This document shows positions 15,491 to 25,392 of a stretch of DNA of 37,927 nt, one piece after another. The position numbers and the translations under genes were made by a program. Origin of the DNA: Bhargavaea cecembensis DSE10. Lineage in GTDB: Bacteria; Bacillota; Bacilli; Bacillales_A; Planococcaceae. Below the pieces are notes generated by a model. That model was given only the letters and a program-made list of their open reading frames with translations, ran no database searches and was not told the origin of the DNA. How positions within the stretch are numbered: position 1 is the stretch's first letter; the number at the start of each line of letters is the position of its first letter. The DNA is taken from positions 1 through 37,927 of the forward strand of contig NZ_AOFT01000023.1 in NCBI RefSeq assembly GCF_000348905.1, written 5' to 3'.

Positions 15491-16450
15491 TCAGTTAAAT
15501 AGGGTGCTGACGGATTTGTTTTCGAAGACCCGGACGATGGCGTCGGCGAGGAGCGGCGCGACGGACATCTCCTTGATCTTCTCCGATTGTTTGTCTTCCG
15601 GAAGGTTGATCGAGTTCGTGATGACCAGTTCCTTGATCTTCGAGTTGTCGATGCGCTCGATCGCAGGGCCGGACAGGACCGGATGCGTGCAGCATGCATA
15701 CACTTCAGTTGCTCCGTTTTCCACGAGGGCATTTGCCGCGATTGTGATCGTGCCGGCTGTGTCGATGATGTCGTCGATCAGGATGGCCTTCTTGCCTTCG
15801 ACGTTTCCGACGATGTTCATCACTTCTGCGACATTCGGGCGCGGGCGGCGCTTGTCGATGATCGCAATCGGCGCCTTCAGGCGGTCCGCCATCTTGCGGG
15901 CGCGCGTCACGCCGCCGTGGTCAGGCGATACAATGACGAGCTCTTCGCCCGGGATGTTCTTCTCCTTGAAGTAGTCGGAGAGGATCGGGACCGCGACCAG
16001 GTGGTCGATCAGGATATCGAAGAAGCCCTGAATCTGCGGCGCGTGCAGATCCAGCGCGATGACGCGGTTCGCGCCTGCCGTCTCCAGCAGGTTCGCCACC
16101 AGCTTCGCGGTGATCGGTTCGCGTGCGCGTGCCTTGCGGTCCTGGCGCGCATAGCCGTAATACGGCATGACGACGTTGATCGTGCGGGCGGATGCACGCT
16201 TTACCGCGTCGACCATGATGAGCAGTTCCATGAGATTCTCGTTGACCGGTGCCGACGTCGACTGGATGATGAAGACGTCGCAGCCGCGGATACTCTCTTC
16301 AATGTTGATCTGTACCTCGCCGTCGCTGAAGCGGTTGACCGAGCATGCGCCGAGCGGAACACCGATCTCGTCGGCGACTTCCTTGGCCAGGGGCTCGTTT
16401 GAATTCAGGGAGAAAATCTTCAGTTTATGGTCCGGATAATGGTTCGTCAT
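15491..16450 (-). CDS. prs: Ribose-phosphate pyrophosphokinase (PRPP synthetase)
   Basis: Prs makes 5-phosphoribosyl pyrophosphate from ribose 5-phosphate and ATP, feeding purine, pyrimidine, His, Trp and NAD synthesis. The 319-residue class I enzyme shows the flexible catalytic loop [19 protein letters not shown] (about 96-114), [14 protein letters not shown] (near 135) and the PRPP-binding signature [13 protein letters not shown] (near 217). It overlaps the glmU stop by an ATGA, so the two are coupled. PurR, encoded 5 kb upstream, uses PRPP as its effector. Confidence 0.98.
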   Translation of the reverse strand: MTNHYPDHKLKIFSLNSNEPLAKEVADEIGVPLGACSVNRFSDGEVQINIEESIRGCDVFIIQSTSAPVNENLMELLIMVDAVKRASARTINVVMPYYGYARQDRKARAREPITAKLVANLLETAGANRVIALDLHAPQIQGFFDILIDHLVAVPILSDYFKEKNIPGEELVIVSPDHGGVTRARKMADRLKAPIAIIDKRRPRPNVAEVMNIVGNVEGKKAILIDDIIDTAGTITIAANALVENGATEVYACCTHPVLSGPAIERIDNSKIKELVITNSINLPEDKQSEKIKEMSVAPLLADAIVRVFENKSVSTLFN

Positions 16451-17841
16451 TTTTTGGATTGCTCCTCCGATCGCTTTTTGTTCATTTTTTCAACATAACC
16501 TTCCTTATTCTCCTGCCTGGAGCGCGCGATTGCAAGGGCATTTTCAGGAACATTTTTTGTCACTGTGGATCCGGCGGCGACGTATGCACCTTTTCCGACA
16601 GTGACCGGTGCGACCAGATTGGAGTTGCAGCCGACGAAGGCGTCATCTTCGATGGTCGTGCGGAACTTGTTGGCCCCGTCGTAGTTGACGGTGATCGTAC
16701 CGCAGCCCATGTTGACGCGCTCGCCGATGTCCGTATCCCCGATGTAGCTGAGGTGGGAGACCTTGCTGCCTTCCCCGAGATTCGACTTTTTCACTTCGAC
16801 GAAGTTCCCGATCTTCACGCTGTTGCCGAGATCGGATTCCGGGCGGATATGGGCGAACGGACCGACCGCCGCGTCTTCCCCAATTTTGCTGGACATGACG
16901 ACGGACTGGCGGATTGTCGCACGGTCGCCGATGACGCTGTCCTTGATCTGGCTGCCCGGTCCGATCAGGCAATCCTCGCCGATGACTGTGCGGCCTTCGA
17001 TGACTGTGCCCGGCATGAGGACGGTATCACGGCCGATCTCGGCATCCGCGCTGATATAGGTGTTGGCCGGGTCCTGGATCGTGACGCCGCCCCGCATGTG
17101 CTTCTCGGCGATCCGGCGGCGCATCACCCGCTCCGCTTCCGCCAGCACAACGCGGTCGTTGACGCCGAGCGTTTCTTCAAAATCATTTGTCGCATAGGCG
17201 GCGATCGTTTCGCCTTCCGACAGGAGGATGCCGAAGACGTCCGGCAGATAGTACTCGCCCTGCGCGTTGTCGTTGCCGACTTTTTGGAGGGTTTCGAACA
17301 GGGTTTTATTGTCGAAGCAATAGGTGCCGGTATTGATCTCCCTGACCTGCTGTTCTTCGGGGCTCGCGTCTTTCTGCTCGACGCTGCGCAGGAAGTTTCC
17401 GTTCCCGTCACGGATGATCCGTCCGTAGCCCGTCGGATCGTCCGCGAATGCGGTCAGGATCGTGGCTTTTGCTTTAGTTTCATTGTGATGGTCGATCAGC
17501 GCCTTCATCGTCTCCGGCGTGATCAGCGGCGTGTCCCCGCACACGACGATCGTCGTGCCGTCAAGGCCGCCCAAATTCTGTTCTGCCTGAAGAACGGCAT
17601 GGCCGGTTCCCAGCTGCTCTTCCTGCAGGACAAACTCGCTGCGTCCGCCGACTTCTTCCTCGACCTTTTCCGCGCCGAACCCGACGATCGTGACGACGCG
17701 GTCTGCGCCGACTCCCCGGACATTGTCGACAACATGGCTGACCATCGGTTTACCGCATACCGGGTGGAGCACTTTATAGAGCTTTGATTTCATGCGTGTT
17801 CCCTGGCCGGCTGCCAGGATTACGGCATATGTATTCGTCAT
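16447..17841 (-). CDS. glmU: Bifunctional GlmU: glucosamine-1-P acetyltransferase / GlcNAc-1-P uridylyltransferase
   Basis: GlmU (GcaD) makes UDP-GlcNAc for peptidoglycan and teichoic acid. The 464-residue protein has an N-terminal pyrophosphorylase domain with [13 protein letters not shown] (9-21), VVCGDTPLI (near 100) and NTGTYCFDN. Left-handed beta-helix hexapeptide repeats run from about 250 to 445, including IGPFAHIRP-like turns, [19 protein letters not shown] and [10 protein letters not shown]. The C-terminus is a charged tail rich in Lys/Glu. ATG 17841 follows AGGGGAACTGCCTG. A sigma-A promoter sits 40 bp upstream. Confidence 0.98.
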   Translation of the reverse strand: MTNTYAVILAAGQGTRMKSKLYKVLHPVCGKPMVSHVVDNVRGVGADRVVTIVGFGAEKVEEEVGGRSEFVLQEEQLGTGHAVLQAEQNLGGLDGTTIVVCGDTPLITPETMKALIDHHNETKAKATILTAFADDPTGYGRIIRDGNGNFLRSVEQKDASPEEQQVREINTGTYCFDNKTLFETLQKVGNDNAQGEYYLPDVFGILLSEGETIAAYATNDFEETLGVNDRVVLAEAERVMRRRIAEKHMRGGVTIQDPANTYISADAEIGRDTVLMPGTVIEGRTVIGEDCLIGPGSQIKDSVIGDRATIRQSVVMSSKIGEDAAVGPFAHIRPESDLGNSVKIGNFVEVKKSNLGEGSKVSHLSYIGDTDIGERVNMGCGTITVNYDGANKFRTTIEDDAFVGCNSNLVAPVTVGKGAYVAAGSTVTKNVPENALAIARSRQENKEGYVEKMNKKRSEEQSKK

Positions 17842-17881
17842 CAGGCAGTTCCCCTAACTTTTTTACTTGGATTTCCCTCTA

Positions 17882-17910
17882 ACGATAGACGAAAACGGCC
17901 CATTTTTCAA
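17882..17910 (-). promoter_or_regulatory. Sigma-A promoter of glmU-prs
   Basis: TTGAAA (17905-17910), 17 bp, then TATCGT (17882-17887) on the minus strand, 40 bp before glmU. The glmU and spoVG genes are separated here by a PBP gene, so glmU needs its own promoter. Confidence 0.6.
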
Positions 17911-17929
17911 CAATTTACAGGGCGCAGGC

Positions 17930-18000
17930 TTGACATCCGGGACACCGGACGTTCCTGCCCCGGAATACCAAGTCCATCATGATACGGCAAACACCAGCCG
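17930..18000. repeat. Possible degenerate repeat tract related to the 9.2 kb array
   Basis: GCCCCGGAATACCAAGT (17957-17973) matches GCCCCGGAATTCCAAGT (9310-9326) at 16 of 17 bases, and in both places a GCTTGA core lies a short distance upstream. CCGG-rich segments recur at roughly 20-bp steps. This suggests an eroded copy of the same intergenic array, but it is a weak case. Confidence 0.35.
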
Positions 18001-18023
18001 CAGAAAGTTTTGGCCATTCCCAC

Positions 18024-18055
18024 AAAGCAGCCGCTCCCGGACGGGAGCAGCTGCA
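18024..18055 (-). terminator. Terminator after the PBP gene
   Basis: The minus-strand stem GCAGCTGCTCCC pairs with GGGAGCGGCTGC (one mismatch) and is followed by only TTTG. The stem is strong but the T-run poor, so some read-through into glmU is possible. Confidence 0.65.
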
Positions 18056-18064
18056 TGAATGGGC

Positions 18065-20083
18065 TTATCGTCCGGACGCATAACGGTGGACTTCCGCTGC
18101 CATGGCCGCGACATAGTCGCTGCCGCCGTTGTCTTCAATGTTTTCCACCATCATCGCCAGGATGAATGACGGTTGTTCGGCAGGATAGGAAACGAAATAG
18201 CCATTTTCCTTGCCCCGGTCTTCTCCGGCCGCCTTCAGTTCGGCCGTGCCTGTCTTGCCCGCGATCGGGACGTCCGCGAGATTCGCAGACTGGGCGAAGC
18301 CGTCCAGCACGACGTTTCGGAGCGTGGATCGGATCATCTCGGCATGTGCCGGGTCAATCAGTCCTTCTTTCCATACTTGCCCGTCTTCCTCGTCAAACAG
18401 CAAGGTGGGCTTATGCATCGTACCGCCTGTCAAAATCGGCTGGTATATCGATGCGAGATGCAGAATGTTCGTCAGCATCTGGCCCTGGCCGAATGATGTA
18501 TCTGCCAGCTGGCCTTCCGAGCCGATCGTGCCGTTATTGGAGACTTGGGAAGCCTTCAGCTCCATCGCCTCGAGGGGGATCGGCTCGCCGAAGCCGAACT
18601 GTTTCAGGCCTTCCACCAAAGTGTCCTTCCCCATTGCGAGCGCCTGCTGAGCGAAATAGATGTTGTCCGAGTAAACCATCGCCCGGTTCAGGTCAATCGG
18701 GTTCGGAGCCTCCGGATGCACGCGGGACACCCGGTACGATCCCCAGGAAGCATCTTTCTGCCAAGTCTTTCCCGTAATCGTGAGTCCTTCCGCCGGATCA
18801 AGTGTGCCTGCTTTTATTCCGATGGCCGCCGTAATCGGCTTTATGGTCGAACCCGGCGCATAACTCTGGGCAAAACGGTTGAACAGCGGCGTCTTTTCAT
18901 CTTCCTCAAGCTCGCGGTATCGTGCACCGCTCATTCCGGTGATGAACTCATTCGGGTCATAGGCCGGGGAACTGACGAGTGCCAGCACTTCCCCGGTTTC
19001 CGGATCGACGGAAGCAGCTGTGCCCGGCTCTCCCTTCATCGAATCGTAGGTGACCTTCTGCAGTTCGGCATCGATGGTCAGCTTGACTGTTTCCCCGTCT
19101 TCCGGTGCGCGCTCGGCGACGGTCACCGGCTCCAGGCCTTCCTGCGCTTTCCTGATGGTGATCTTCATGCCATCCGTGCCGCGGAGCCGGTCCTCAAGCA
19201 GGCTCTCCAGGCCGCGTCTGCCGATCTGGTCGGTCTCCGAGTAGCCCTTGTCCTCCAGCTTTTCCAGCTGTTCGGCGGAAATCGAACCGATATAGCCGGT
19301 CAGATGGGCCAGTGCCGGGCCGTAGGGATACTCCCGCATGCCGATTTCCCGTGCCGCGACACCGGGGATCTCAAGCAGCTGCTCCAGCCGTGCGGGATTA
19401 CCTTTGGCCGTCTTTCCGATCGGGACAAACAGATCCGGCTTGACCCATGCCGCATTCAGGCTGGTGTCGATGGCCTCCGGCGTGGTGCCGAGCAGTTGGG
19501 CGATGTCCGCTTTTCTGGTTTCATCCAGCTTTTCGGGAACAATGCCGACCTGATAGCCGGTGCCGTTTTTCGCAATTGGGATGCCGGCCCTGTCGACAAT
19601 TTCTCCCCGTTTCGCTTCTGTGCGGGAAACGCCGATTTCATCACCGGGCTCCAGATCCGGGAAGATGTAGGAAGGATCCCATTCGACAAACCAGTTTTTC
19701 TCGTTTTCCCGCTCCTCATGGCGGAGCCTGATCGGCTTGTCGAACTCAACCGGACCGGCAAGCGTCTCCATCTTCACCCGGATGTTGAATTCGGCGGGCT
19801 GGTCCTTGTCCCATTTGGCGTCCTCACCGGGCTTTTCATAAGTCACCTCCAGGTTGCCGATCCCGAGGTCTTCAGAGAGGTTTTCCTGGCGCGTGACGAA
19901 GTCGTCTTCCGGAAAAGCCTTTTTCGTCTTGGCAGTCAGATAGCGGTCATACATCACGGCAAAGTCGCCTTTGTTCCAATGGCTGACATACTCCGCCAGC
20001 CGTTCTTCCGGTGTCGGCTTGTCCAGGCATCCTGCCAGGAAAACCAGCAGGAGTATGACGGTGCCGAGCAGTATCTTTTTCAT
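18065..20083 (-). CDS. Lipoprotein class B penicillin-binding protein (PbpC/PBP3, MecA-like)
   Basis: A 672-residue D,D-transpeptidase that cross-links peptidoglycan outside the membrane. The N-terminus is a lipoprotein signal (MKKILLGTVILLLVFLAGC, lipid Cys at 19). An NTF2-like MecA_N domain follows (about 25-145), then a PBP dimerisation domain (near 160-330). The transpeptidase motifs are intact: STIK in YAPGSTIKP (near 410), SDN in VYSDNIYF (near 471) and KTG in AGKTGTAEL (near 608). Architecture and length match B. subtilis PbpC and staphylococcal MecA-type PBPs, though this says nothing by itself about drug resistance. ATG 20083 follows GGGAGGG. In B. subtilis no such gene lies between spoVG and glmU, so this is a local insertion or rearrangement. 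Confidence 0.94.
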   Translation of the reverse strand: MKKILLGTVILLLVFLAGCLDKPTPEERLAEYVSHWNKGDFAVMYDRYLTAKTKKAFPEDDFVTRQENLSEDLGIGNLEVTYEKPGEDAKWDKDQPAEFNIRVKMETLAGPVEFDKPIRLRHEERENEKNWFVEWDPSYIFPDLEPGDEIGVSRTEAKRGEIVDRAGIPIAKNGTGYQVGIVPEKLDETRKADIAQLLGTTPEAIDTSLNAAWVKPDLFVPIGKTAKGNPARLEQLLEIPGVAAREIGMREYPYGPALAHLTGYIGSISAEQLEKLEDKGYSETDQIGRRGLESLLEDRLRGTDGMKITIRKAQEGLEPVTVAERAPEDGETVKLTIDAELQKVTYDSMKGEPGTAASVDPETGEVLALVSSPAYDPNEFITGMSGARYRELEEDEKTPLFNRFAQSYAPGSTIKPITAAIGIKAGTLDPAEGLTITGKTWQKDASWGSYRVSRVHPEAPNPIDLNRAMVYSDNIYFAQQALAMGKDTLVEGLKQFGFGEPIPLEAMELKASQVSNNGTIGSEGQLADTSFGQGQMLTNILHLASIYQPILTGGTMHKPTLLFDEEDGQVWKEGLIDPAHAEMIRSTLRNVVLDGFAQSANLADVPIAGKTGTAELKAAGEDRGKENGYFVSYPAEQPSFILAMMVENIEDNGGSDYVAAMAAEVHRYASGR

Positions 20084-20151
20084 GTTGACCCTCCCTCGCG
20101 TCTTTCCAGTTTAACAAGAATTTGAAAAAGGCGACAGACGGGAGGAATATG

Positions 20152-20183
20152 AAAAAACCGTCACCGGAAACGGGGACGGCTGG
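20152..20183 (-). terminator. Terminator after spoVG
   Basis: The minus-strand stem CCGTCCCCG pairs with CGGTGACGG (one mismatch) around TTTC and is followed by TTTTTTC. It sits between spoVG and the PBP. Confidence 0.8.
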
Positions 20184-20193
20184 CAGGGGGCGG

Positions 20194-20481
20194 TTATGCG
20201 CCGGCCCCTTCGAGAGTCGGTTCTTCTTCTTTGGTCAGGTGATAGGCACCCAGCACAGCTTCCTGGATCATCTGCCGCGTATCCGAATTGATCGGATGCG
20301 CCACATCCCGGAACTCGCCATCCGGCGTCCGTTTGCTCGGCATGGCGACGAACAGGCCGTCGTTGCCGTCGATGACCCGGATATCATGGACCACGAATGC
20401 CTCATCAATTGTGATGGAAGCAATGGCCCGCATGCGGCCATCAGTCTCTACCCTACGAAGTCTCACGTCAGTTACTTCCAC
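20194..20481 (-). CDS. spoVG: SpoVG, septation/RNA-binding regulator
   Basis: SpoVG is a small, conserved nucleic-acid-binding protein that affects septation and sporulation in Bacillus and virulence genes in Staphylococcus. The 95-residue product starts at GTG 20481 and reads [20 protein letters not shown], then [14 protein letters not shown] and [20 protein letters not shown], close to the classic family sequence. The GTG is chosen by homology and by AAGGTGGTG 5 nt upstream; a longer frame to 20523 would run through the promoter. A sigma-H promoter precedes it and a terminator follows, so it is monocistronic. Confidence 0.97.
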   Translation of the reverse strand: MEVTDVRLRRVETDGRMRAIASITIDEAFVVHDIRVIDGNDGLFVAMPSKRTPDGEFRDVAHPINSDTRQMIQEAVLGAYHLTKEEEPTLEGAGA

Positions 20482-20517
20482 ATTTTCACCACCTTCAGCA
20501 CCTTCTTGGTTGTCTAT

Positions 20518-20541
20518 ATTCAATATAAATGGTAAATCCCC
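20518..20541 (-). promoter_or_regulatory. Sigma-H promoter of spoVG
   Basis: GGGATTT (about 20534-20540), 12 bp, then GAAT (20518-20521) on the minus strand, matching the sigma-H pattern (AGGAWWT, N12-13, GAAT). An A+T-rich tract (about 20545-20575) lies upstream, as in the B. subtilis spoVG promoter, where it is the AbrB target. Confidence 0.72.
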
Positions 20542-20625
20542 TTCTTACAATACGAAATTTTTAAACTATTCAAAGTTGGGGATGTTCATGCACCGGCTCA
20601 CGGGATCCGTTGGAGATTTCCGCAT

Positions 20626-20662
20626 AATAAAACGGCAGCTCCGCATAGGGAGCTGCCGTTGT
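20626..20662 (-). terminator. Terminator after ridA
   Basis: The minus-strand stem AACGGCAGCTCC pairs with GGAGCTGCCGTT and is followed by TTATT. It ends the purR-ridA unit. Confidence 0.88.
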
Positions 20663-20673
20663 CTTTGAATCTC

Positions 20674-21048
20674 TTACTTGGCAAGGGCGACCGCTTCGAT
20701 TTCGACGAGGACGTCTTTCGGAAGGCGGGCGACTTCCACACAGGAGCGTGCCGGCTTGTGGTCACCGAAGTAGGATGCATAGATTTCGTTGATCGTGCCA
20801 AAATCATTCATATCCTTGATGAAGACGGTTGCCTTGATGACGCGGTCAAGCGAGGAACCGCCCGCTTCCAGTACGGCCGAGAGGTTTTTGAAAACCTGGT
20901 GCGTCTGTTCTTCGACGCCGCCTTCCACGAGGCTTCCTTCGGGAGTGAGCGGGATCTGGCCGGATGTGTAAACGATGCCGCCTGTTACAATGCCCTGCGA
21001 GTAAGGGCCGATTGCTGCAGGCGCCTTGTCTGTCTGGATCAAGTTCAT
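20674..21048 (-). CDS. ridA: RidA-family 2-iminobutanoate/2-iminopropanoate deaminase (YabJ)
   Basis: RidA proteins hydrolyse reactive enamine/imine intermediates from pyridoxal-phosphate enzymes. In B. subtilis YabJ is cotranscribed with purR and has been linked to purine control. The 124-residue product is the usual size: [20 protein letters not shown] at the N-terminus, GQIPLTPEG, and [19 protein letters not shown] near the end, which contains the conserved substrate-binding Arg and the catalytic Glu. ATG 21048 lies 1 nt after the purR TGA, with AAGGTGG inside the purR end. Confidence 0.97.
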   Translation of the reverse strand: MNLIQTDKAPAAIGPYSQGIVTGGIVYTSGQIPLTPEGSLVEGGVEEQTHQVFKNLSAVLEAGGSSLDRVIKATVFIKDMNDFGTINEIYASYFGDHKPARSCVEVARLPKDVLVEIEAVALAK

Positions 21049-21049
21049 A

Positions 21050-21880
21050 TCAGTTTCCACCTTCCCTGAAATAGTTGCCTTCCACAAGTTCGATCGTGCG
21101 TTCTTTTTCATTGACCTGGCGCAGCCTCACGAGAGACACATAGTCTTCCACGAGCCGCTCCTCCTGCACGTCCTCCGACTCGACGAGCACGGCAACACCC
21201 GCCGGCTCACAGTCAAATTCGGCAAGGAGGTTCTTCATGCCGTTCATCGTCCCGCCGACTTTCATGAAATCGTCGGTGAGAAGCACGCGCTGGCCGCTCT
21301 GCATGCTGCGCTTGGAAAGGACCATCGTCTGGATGCGCCGGCTCGAACCGGAAACATAGTTGATGCTGACCGTCGATCCCTCCGTCACTTTGCTGTCCCT
21401 CCGCACGACGACGACGGGAACGTTCAGATGGCGGGCGATCGCATGTGCAATCGGGATGCCCTTGGTCGCGACGGTCATGATCGCATCAATATCCGAGTCC
21501 TTGTACCGTGCAGCGAACAGCCGGCCGATCCGGTCCATGAGCCCCGGATTGCCAAGCAGATCTGTCATGAACAGGTATCCGCCCGGAAGCAGCCGGCCGG
21601 GATCGCTGAGTGCTTCCATGAAGTCACCGATGATTTCCTGCGCCTCTTCCCTGCTGGCGTCGGGTATGTACTTCACGCCGCCTGCCGCTCCGGGCACGGT
21701 GATGAGCCGGCCGGTTCCCCGCTCCTCGAACGTTCCCTTGACGATGGCAAGATCCTCGCTGATCGAGGATTTTGCCGCATCGTACGCGGAGGAAAAGTGT
21801 GTGAGCGGGATCAGCGTATGCGGATGGGCCAGTAAATATTGGGTCATGTCGACAAGCCGTTCACTGCGCTTCCATTTCAA
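21050..21880 (-). CDS. purR: Purine operon repressor PurR (PRPP-responsive)
   Basis: PurR represses purine synthesis and transport genes; PRPP relieves it. The 276-residue protein has an N-terminal winged helix (about 1-73, with [11 protein letters not shown] and [19 protein letters not shown]). A type I phosphoribosyltransferase-like domain follows, with [20 protein letters not shown] (near 140), [20 protein letters not shown] and the PRPP loop [12 protein letters not shown] (near 198). The start is taken as TTG 21880: AGAGGTGG is 5 nt before it and the protein then begins [12 protein letters not shown], matching the family. A GTG at 21889 overlaps the Shine-Dalgarno. A PurBox-like site upstream suggests autoregulation. 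Confidence 0.95.
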   Translation of the reverse strand: MKWKRSERLVDMTQYLLAHPHTLIPLTHFSSAYDAAKSSISEDLAIVKGTFEERGTGRLITVPGAAGGVKYIPDASREEAQEIIGDFMEALSDPGRLLPGGYLFMTDLLGNPGLMDRIGRLFAARYKDSDIDAIMTVATKGIPIAHAIARHLNVPVVVVRRDSKVTEGSTVSINYVSGSSRRIQTMVLSKRSMQSGQRVLLTDDFMKVGGTMNGMKNLLAEFDCEPAGVAVLVESEDVQEERLVEDYVSLVRLRQVNEKERTIELVEGNYFREGGN

Positions 21881-21931
21881 GATGTCCACCTCTGAGCCTA
21901 TGTCTGAACCGGAACTAGCCGGCTTTTCGTA

Positions 21932-21944
21932 AAATCCGAATAAT
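21932..21944 (+). promoter_or_regulatory. PurBox upstream of purR
   Basis: AAATCCGAATAAT matches the PurR operator half-site AWWWCCGAACWWT at 12 of 13 bases. A weaker, oppositely oriented partner, AAATCCGGATGTT (10 of 13), is at 21963-21975 on the minus strand. PurBoxes normally act as inverted pairs, so purR is probably autoregulated. Confidence 0.6.
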
Positions 21945-21974
21945 TTACCTTCACATTAACATAAACATCCGGAT

Positions 21975-22847
21975 TTAATCAAGCCGGGTGCTGTTCCGTC
22001 CGCCAAGCATGCGGACAGCGTGCACTTCCGGACAAAAACCGTTCAGACCATTGACGATGCGGGCAACCCGTGCCTCCTGTGAAACCAGCCCGAAAACCGT
22101 CGGGCCGCTGCCGCTCATGAGTACGGCATCCGCGCCGAACCGCTCCATGCCGTCCTTGAGCATGGCGACTTCGCGGTGCATCTCCATCGTCACCGGCTCA
22201 AGCACATTGCCCAGGTTACGGCAGACTCCATTGTAGTCCCCGTTGCGGAGCGCAGCCTCCATCGCTGTGATATCCGGATGGCGGGCGCGGGACAGGTCGA
22301 ACTTCCCGTAGACGTCCGCCGTTGATACGCCGATATCCGGCTTCGCCAGAATCACCCAGCAATTCGGCGGGGCCGGCAGGTGGCGGATCTTCTCTCCGCG
22401 CCCCGTTGCAAATGCCGTCCCGCCGTATACACAGAACGGGACATCCGATCCGATCTCCGCCCCGATTTCCGCCAGTTCGTCCAGCGACAGGCCGAGCTTC
22501 CAGAACCGGTTCAGCCCGCGGAGCGCCGCTGCGGCGTCACTGCTGCCGCCGGCAAGTCCCGCGGCGACCGGGATGCGCTTGTCCAGCGTAAAGGTCACGC
22601 CGTCCCGGATGCCCATTCGCCTGCGGAGAAGGTCCGCCGCCTGGTAGACCAGGTTGCGCCGGTCATCCGGCACATAGCGGTCGGAGGACTTGATGACAAT
22701 CTTCCCGTCCCTGGCGCCTTCGATGGTCAGCCGGTCGTACAGGTCGACCGTCGTCATAATCATCTCGACCTCGTGGTAGCCGTCCGGGCGCTTGCCGAGG
22801 ACGTCGAGGGTCAGGTTAATCTTCGCCGGTGCTTTTTCATGGATCAT
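21975..22847 (-). CDS. ispE: 4-diphosphocytidyl-2-C-methyl-D-erythritol kinase
   Basis: IspE phosphorylates CDP-methylerythritol in the non-mevalonate isoprenoid pathway. The 290-residue GHMP kinase shows [20 protein letters not shown] at 6-25, the ATP loop [20 protein letters not shown] (about 93-112), [19 protein letters not shown] (near 134) and [11 protein letters not shown] (near 245). ATG 22847 follows GGGGAGGTGCC. It lies between sspF and purR as in B. subtilis. Confidence 0.97.
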   Translation of the reverse strand: MIHEKAPAKINLTLDVLGKRPDGYHEVEMIMTTVDLYDRLTIEGARDGKIVIKSSDRYVPDDRRNLVYQAADLLRRRMGIRDGVTFTLDKRIPVAAGLAGGSSDAAAALRGLNRFWKLGLSLDELAEIGAEIGSDVPFCVYGGTAFATGRGEKIRHLPAPPNCWVILAKPDIGVSTADVYGKFDLSRARHPDITAMEAALRNGDYNGVCRNLGNVLEPVTMEMHREVAMLKDGMERFGADAVLMSGSGPTVFGLVSQEARVARIVNGLNGFCPEVHAVRMLGGRNSTRLD

Positions 22848-22901
22848 GAAGGCACCTCCCCAAAATTCAATGCCCCTATTTTACCATAGGCAGGGAGAAT
22901 G

Positions 22902-22931
22902 GAAAAAGCAGACGGAAAAAATTCCGTCTGC
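22902..22931 (-). terminator. Terminator after sspF
   Basis: The minus-strand stem GCAGACGGAA pairs perfectly with TTCCGTCTGC and is followed by TTTTTCC. Confidence 0.92.
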
Positions 22932-22970
22932 CCGGTGTCAGCCGTTTTTGGATTTTGGGTTACAGAAGCG

Positions 22971-23150
22971 TTACTTTCGGCCTTCGCCCATGTTCCGCTC
23001 CGCCATCTCGATCGCCCGCTTCACCATGTTACCGGCGTCACGCGCCTTGATGCCTCCCCAACCTTCCTGCTGCACAACATCGTAAAATCCAAGTTCCTTC
23101 GCGATCTCTTCCTTAAGACGCTGGGACATTACTCCGCCGTTTCTAGCCAT
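22971..23150 (-). CDS. sspF: Small acid-soluble spore protein, alpha/beta type (SspF)
   Basis: Alpha/beta-type SASPs coat forespore DNA, protecting it from UV and heat, and are degraded at germination. The 59-residue product starts [20 protein letters not shown] and has the DNA-binding helix segment [20 protein letters not shown], diagnostic for Ssp[12 protein letters not shown] is the segment in which the germination protease normally cuts. ATG 23150 has AGAGGAGG upstream. Its presence in intact form is direct support for endospore biology. Confidence 0.94.
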   Translation of the reverse strand: MARNGGVMSQRLKEEIAKELGFYDVVQQEGWGGIKARDAGNMVKRAIEMAERNMGEGRK

Positions 23151-23181
23151 TCGGTTTTTCCTCCTCTTCGGCTGACACATG

Positions 23182-23188
23182 TAGTATG
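23182..23188 (-). promoter_or_regulatory. Possible sigma-G -10 element of sspF
   Basis: CATACTA on the minus strand, 32 bp before the sspF start, is a perfect sigma-G -10. At the expected -35 distance the sequence falls in the veg terminator tail and does not match TGMATA well, so only the -10 is supported. Confidence 0.4.
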
Positions 23189-23197
23189 TCTCCAAAT

Positions 23198-23242
23198 GAA
23201 AAAAGAACCCGGTCAAAACCTTCCAGAAAGGTTTTGACCGGG
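23198..23242 (-). terminator. Terminator after veg
   Basis: A perfect 15-bp minus-strand stem (CCCGGTCAAAACCTT / AAGGTTTTGACCGGG) with loop TCTGG is followed by TTCTTTTTTC. It is one of the strongest terminators in the window, which suits a highly transcribed gene. Confidence 0.95.
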
Positions 23243-23265
23243 CAAAAATGGGATAAATAATTGCA

Positions 23266-23532
23266 TTACTTCACGACAAAATCCATTTTCTCTGAGCCGT
23301 TGATGAATGTCAGTTCCACGGCCTCCGTCAAAAGATCGGTATAACTGTAGGAGACCCGCTCGAACGAATGCTCCTCCTGGTCGAGCTCAATGACAAAGAC
23401 GGCATGATACGTTTCCCGAAGGACACCGGCACGCTCAATCGTCTTTTTCCGGCCGCCATTCGCCTTAAGTTGCAAACGCTGACCTAAATGAGAATCGAGC
23501 GCCTTCTTGATATCAGCTAATGTTTTTGGCAT
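23266..23532 (-). CDS. veg: Veg protein
   Basis: Veg is an 80-90-residue protein, known for its very strong vegetative promoter and implicated in biofilm gene control in B. subtilis. The 88-residue product matches the family throughout: [23 protein letters not shown] at the start, [20 protein letters not shown] in the middle, [14 protein letters not shown] near the end. ATG 23532 follows GTGAGGTG. The sspF gene follows with its own signals. Confidence 0.96.
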   Translation of the reverse strand: MPKTLADIKKALDSHLGQRLQLKANGGRKKTIERAGVLRETYHAVFVIELDQEEHSFERVSYSYTDLLTEAVELTFINGSEKMDFVVK

Positions 23533-23557
23533 TATCGCTTACACCTCACTGTATGTA

Positions 23558-23586
23558 AGGATAACACATTTCAAAGTTTCTGTCAA
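23558..23586 (-). promoter_or_regulatory. Strong sigma-A promoter of veg with UP-like A+T tract
   Basis: TTGACA (23581-23586), 17 bp, then TATCCT (23558-23563) on the minus strand. An A/T-only stretch of more than ten bases (about 23587-23602) directly upstream looks like an UP element. This parallels the well-known B. subtilis veg promoter. Confidence 0.85.
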
Positions 23587-23681
23587 TTAAATTTAAAATT
23601 TTATCAATGCGCTGTTCGTATGTCAATGTTTTTTCTTCTGCATTTTCCACTTTTAATGGCTTTGCAATTTTTTTGTAACAA

Positions 23682-25149
<1,468 letters not shown>

Positions 25150-25392
25150 TTCCTCCAATTTTACCGGCAGACGGCCTGAATGTACAGAAAGCCGGTACGT
25201 TGGCGTATCCTTAGGGTCCCCATGCACCTGCTAACATAAGCACTGACAATTCCCTCTGCCCGTTTCTCAATCCCCCTGTGTCTGTCCCCCAACTTTATAT
25301 CAGCCTTTGATCAGTCTTAAGTTAATCTAATGTCACCTTGAACCAGGCTTAGTTACCCGAGTTGGTGCAAACAGGAGAACGACCGGCGCAAG
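25150..25392. other. Intergenic stretch upstream of rnmV, nothing recognised
   Basis: No coding frame with a Shine-Dalgarno, no tRNA, no terminator and no convincing promoter pair could be seen. A TAAAAT with a TGTACA 17 bp upstream lies at 25158-25186, but it would start transcription at the start codon itself and is therefore doubtful. Confidence 0.4.

Noticed and set aside
16345-17787. Long plus-strand frame opposite glmU
   Set aside because: Antisense shadow of glmU and the prs start; no ribosome binding site and no recognisable domain.
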